Assembly: GCF_027912675.1 (NCBI RefSeq)
Contig: NZ_CP115760.1
Location: forward strand, 1 to 64,000
Direction: 5' to 3'
Source: Paracoccus sp. SCSIO 75233
GTDB taxonomy: Bacteria > Pseudomonadota > Alphaproteobacteria > Rhodobacterales > Rhodobacteraceae
DNA: 64,000 bases
Below the pieces are notes generated by a model. That model did no database searches. It had not been told where the DNA came from and saw only the letters and a program-made list of their open reading frames with translations. Both the position numbers and the translations under genes were made by a program. Below are positions 63,816-64,000 of the stretch, one piece after another. Numbering within the stretch: position 1 is the stretch's first letter; the number at the start of each line of letters is the position of its first letter.

Positions 63816-64000
63816 CTATCGTGCGTGACCGCTCCCTGCAAACGCCCAAGTGCGCGACAGGATGAACGTACAGGCAGCCGCAAAGGCGGTCGAGATCAGA
63901 ACGGCAGCTTCGAGACGAAACAAGCCGATGCCCTGCAATAGGAACAGGACAATTTCATTTGCTAGAAATCCGATTGCCGCCACCATAGCGAATCGTCCGA
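63816..64000 (-). CDS. GtrA-family membrane protein, C-terminal part (cut by window edge)
   Basis: The last 61 codons on the minus strand encode RFAMVAAIGFLANEIVLFLLQ, a second helix LISTAFAAACTFILSRTWAF and the end AGSGHAR. The arrangement of two helices ending in SRTWAF matches GtrA-type flippases, which move polyprenol-linked sugars in cell-surface glycan synthesis. The 5' part lies beyond base 64000. Confidence 0.7.
   Translation of the reverse strand, partial: GRFAMVAAIGFLANEIVLFLLQGIGLFRLEAAVLISTAFAAACTFILSRTWAFAGSGHAR

Noticed and set aside
1..64000. CRISPR array, tRNA or rRNA genes
   Set aside because: No regularly spaced short repeats and no tRNA- or rRNA-like sequence were noticed on either strand; a dedicated scan was not possible here.

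Overview
The window reads as part of a large plasmid (or plasmid-derived replicon) of an alphaproteobacterium, most likely Rhodobacteraceae. The pointers are a RepC-type initiator at the left edge with parS-like palindromes behind it, high GC with strong G/C third-position bias, and many small genes typical of rhodobacterial plasmids (ParB-like, DUF3768, DUF736, DUF2493, ArdC). No chromosomal housekeeping block, rRNA, tRNA or CRISPR array was seen.

Layout. 1-3.3 kb: repC, its structured leader, two 16-bp palindromes and a ParB-like gene with a damaged 3' end. 3.4-11.5 kb: a redox/flavin module consisting of a two-component system (sensor kinase intact, response regulator broken by one in-frame TAA) divergent from two PepSY proteins, a ferric-reductase-like membrane flavoprotein, a DUF2271 protein with an ApbE-type flavinylation motif, a PepSY-TM/flavodoxin/FAD reductase and ApbE. 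This looks like extracytoplasmic electron transfer with covalent FMN. 11.5-14.1 kb: a P1B-type metal ATPase and a VIT1-like Fe/Mn transporter follow without gaps. 14.1-33.2 kb: the plasmid accessory backbone (ArdC antirestriction protein, second ParB-like protein, DUF3768, PrlF-YhaV toxin-antitoxin, a 1420-residue methyltransferase/strawberry-notch helicase, DUF736 and several small genes). The helicase gene is split by a 3.86-kb RIT element carrying three overlapping tyrosine-recombinase genes. 33.2-36.2 kb: a rhomboid protease and an IS91-like element.

36.8-43.2 kb is an insertion-sequence graveyard. A TetR-controlled efflux operon (HlyD-type adaptor plus DUF2955 membrane protein) has both structural genes disrupted by matching 851-bp IS5/IS427-like copies. 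A third IS5-like element sits in the 3' end of tetR and abuts the end of a truncated fourth. Removing each of the two twin ISs plus one TA restores an open frame. 44.3-47.3 kb: a DUF2493 (SLOG-like) gene and a GSU2403-type nucleotidyltransferase gene flanked by a 143-bp direct repeat of the DUF2493 3' end. 47.8-52.7 kb: mobilisation genes (MobC-like, relaxase, VirD4/TraG coupling protein); no mating-pair genes are in the window, so transfer may depend on genes elsewhere.

53.7-60.4 kb: oleate hydratase with a TetR regulator, then a heavy-metal cluster (ArsR, CDF transporter with N-terminal HMA domain, LspA, DUF411). It includes a multicopper-oxidase stub and a striking in-frame chimera joining the first ~90 residues of a CYP152-type fatty-acid P450 to the C-terminal half of a CadA-like ATPase. 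60.6-63.5 kb: an McrBC-type restriction system. A GtrA-like gene is cut by the right edge.
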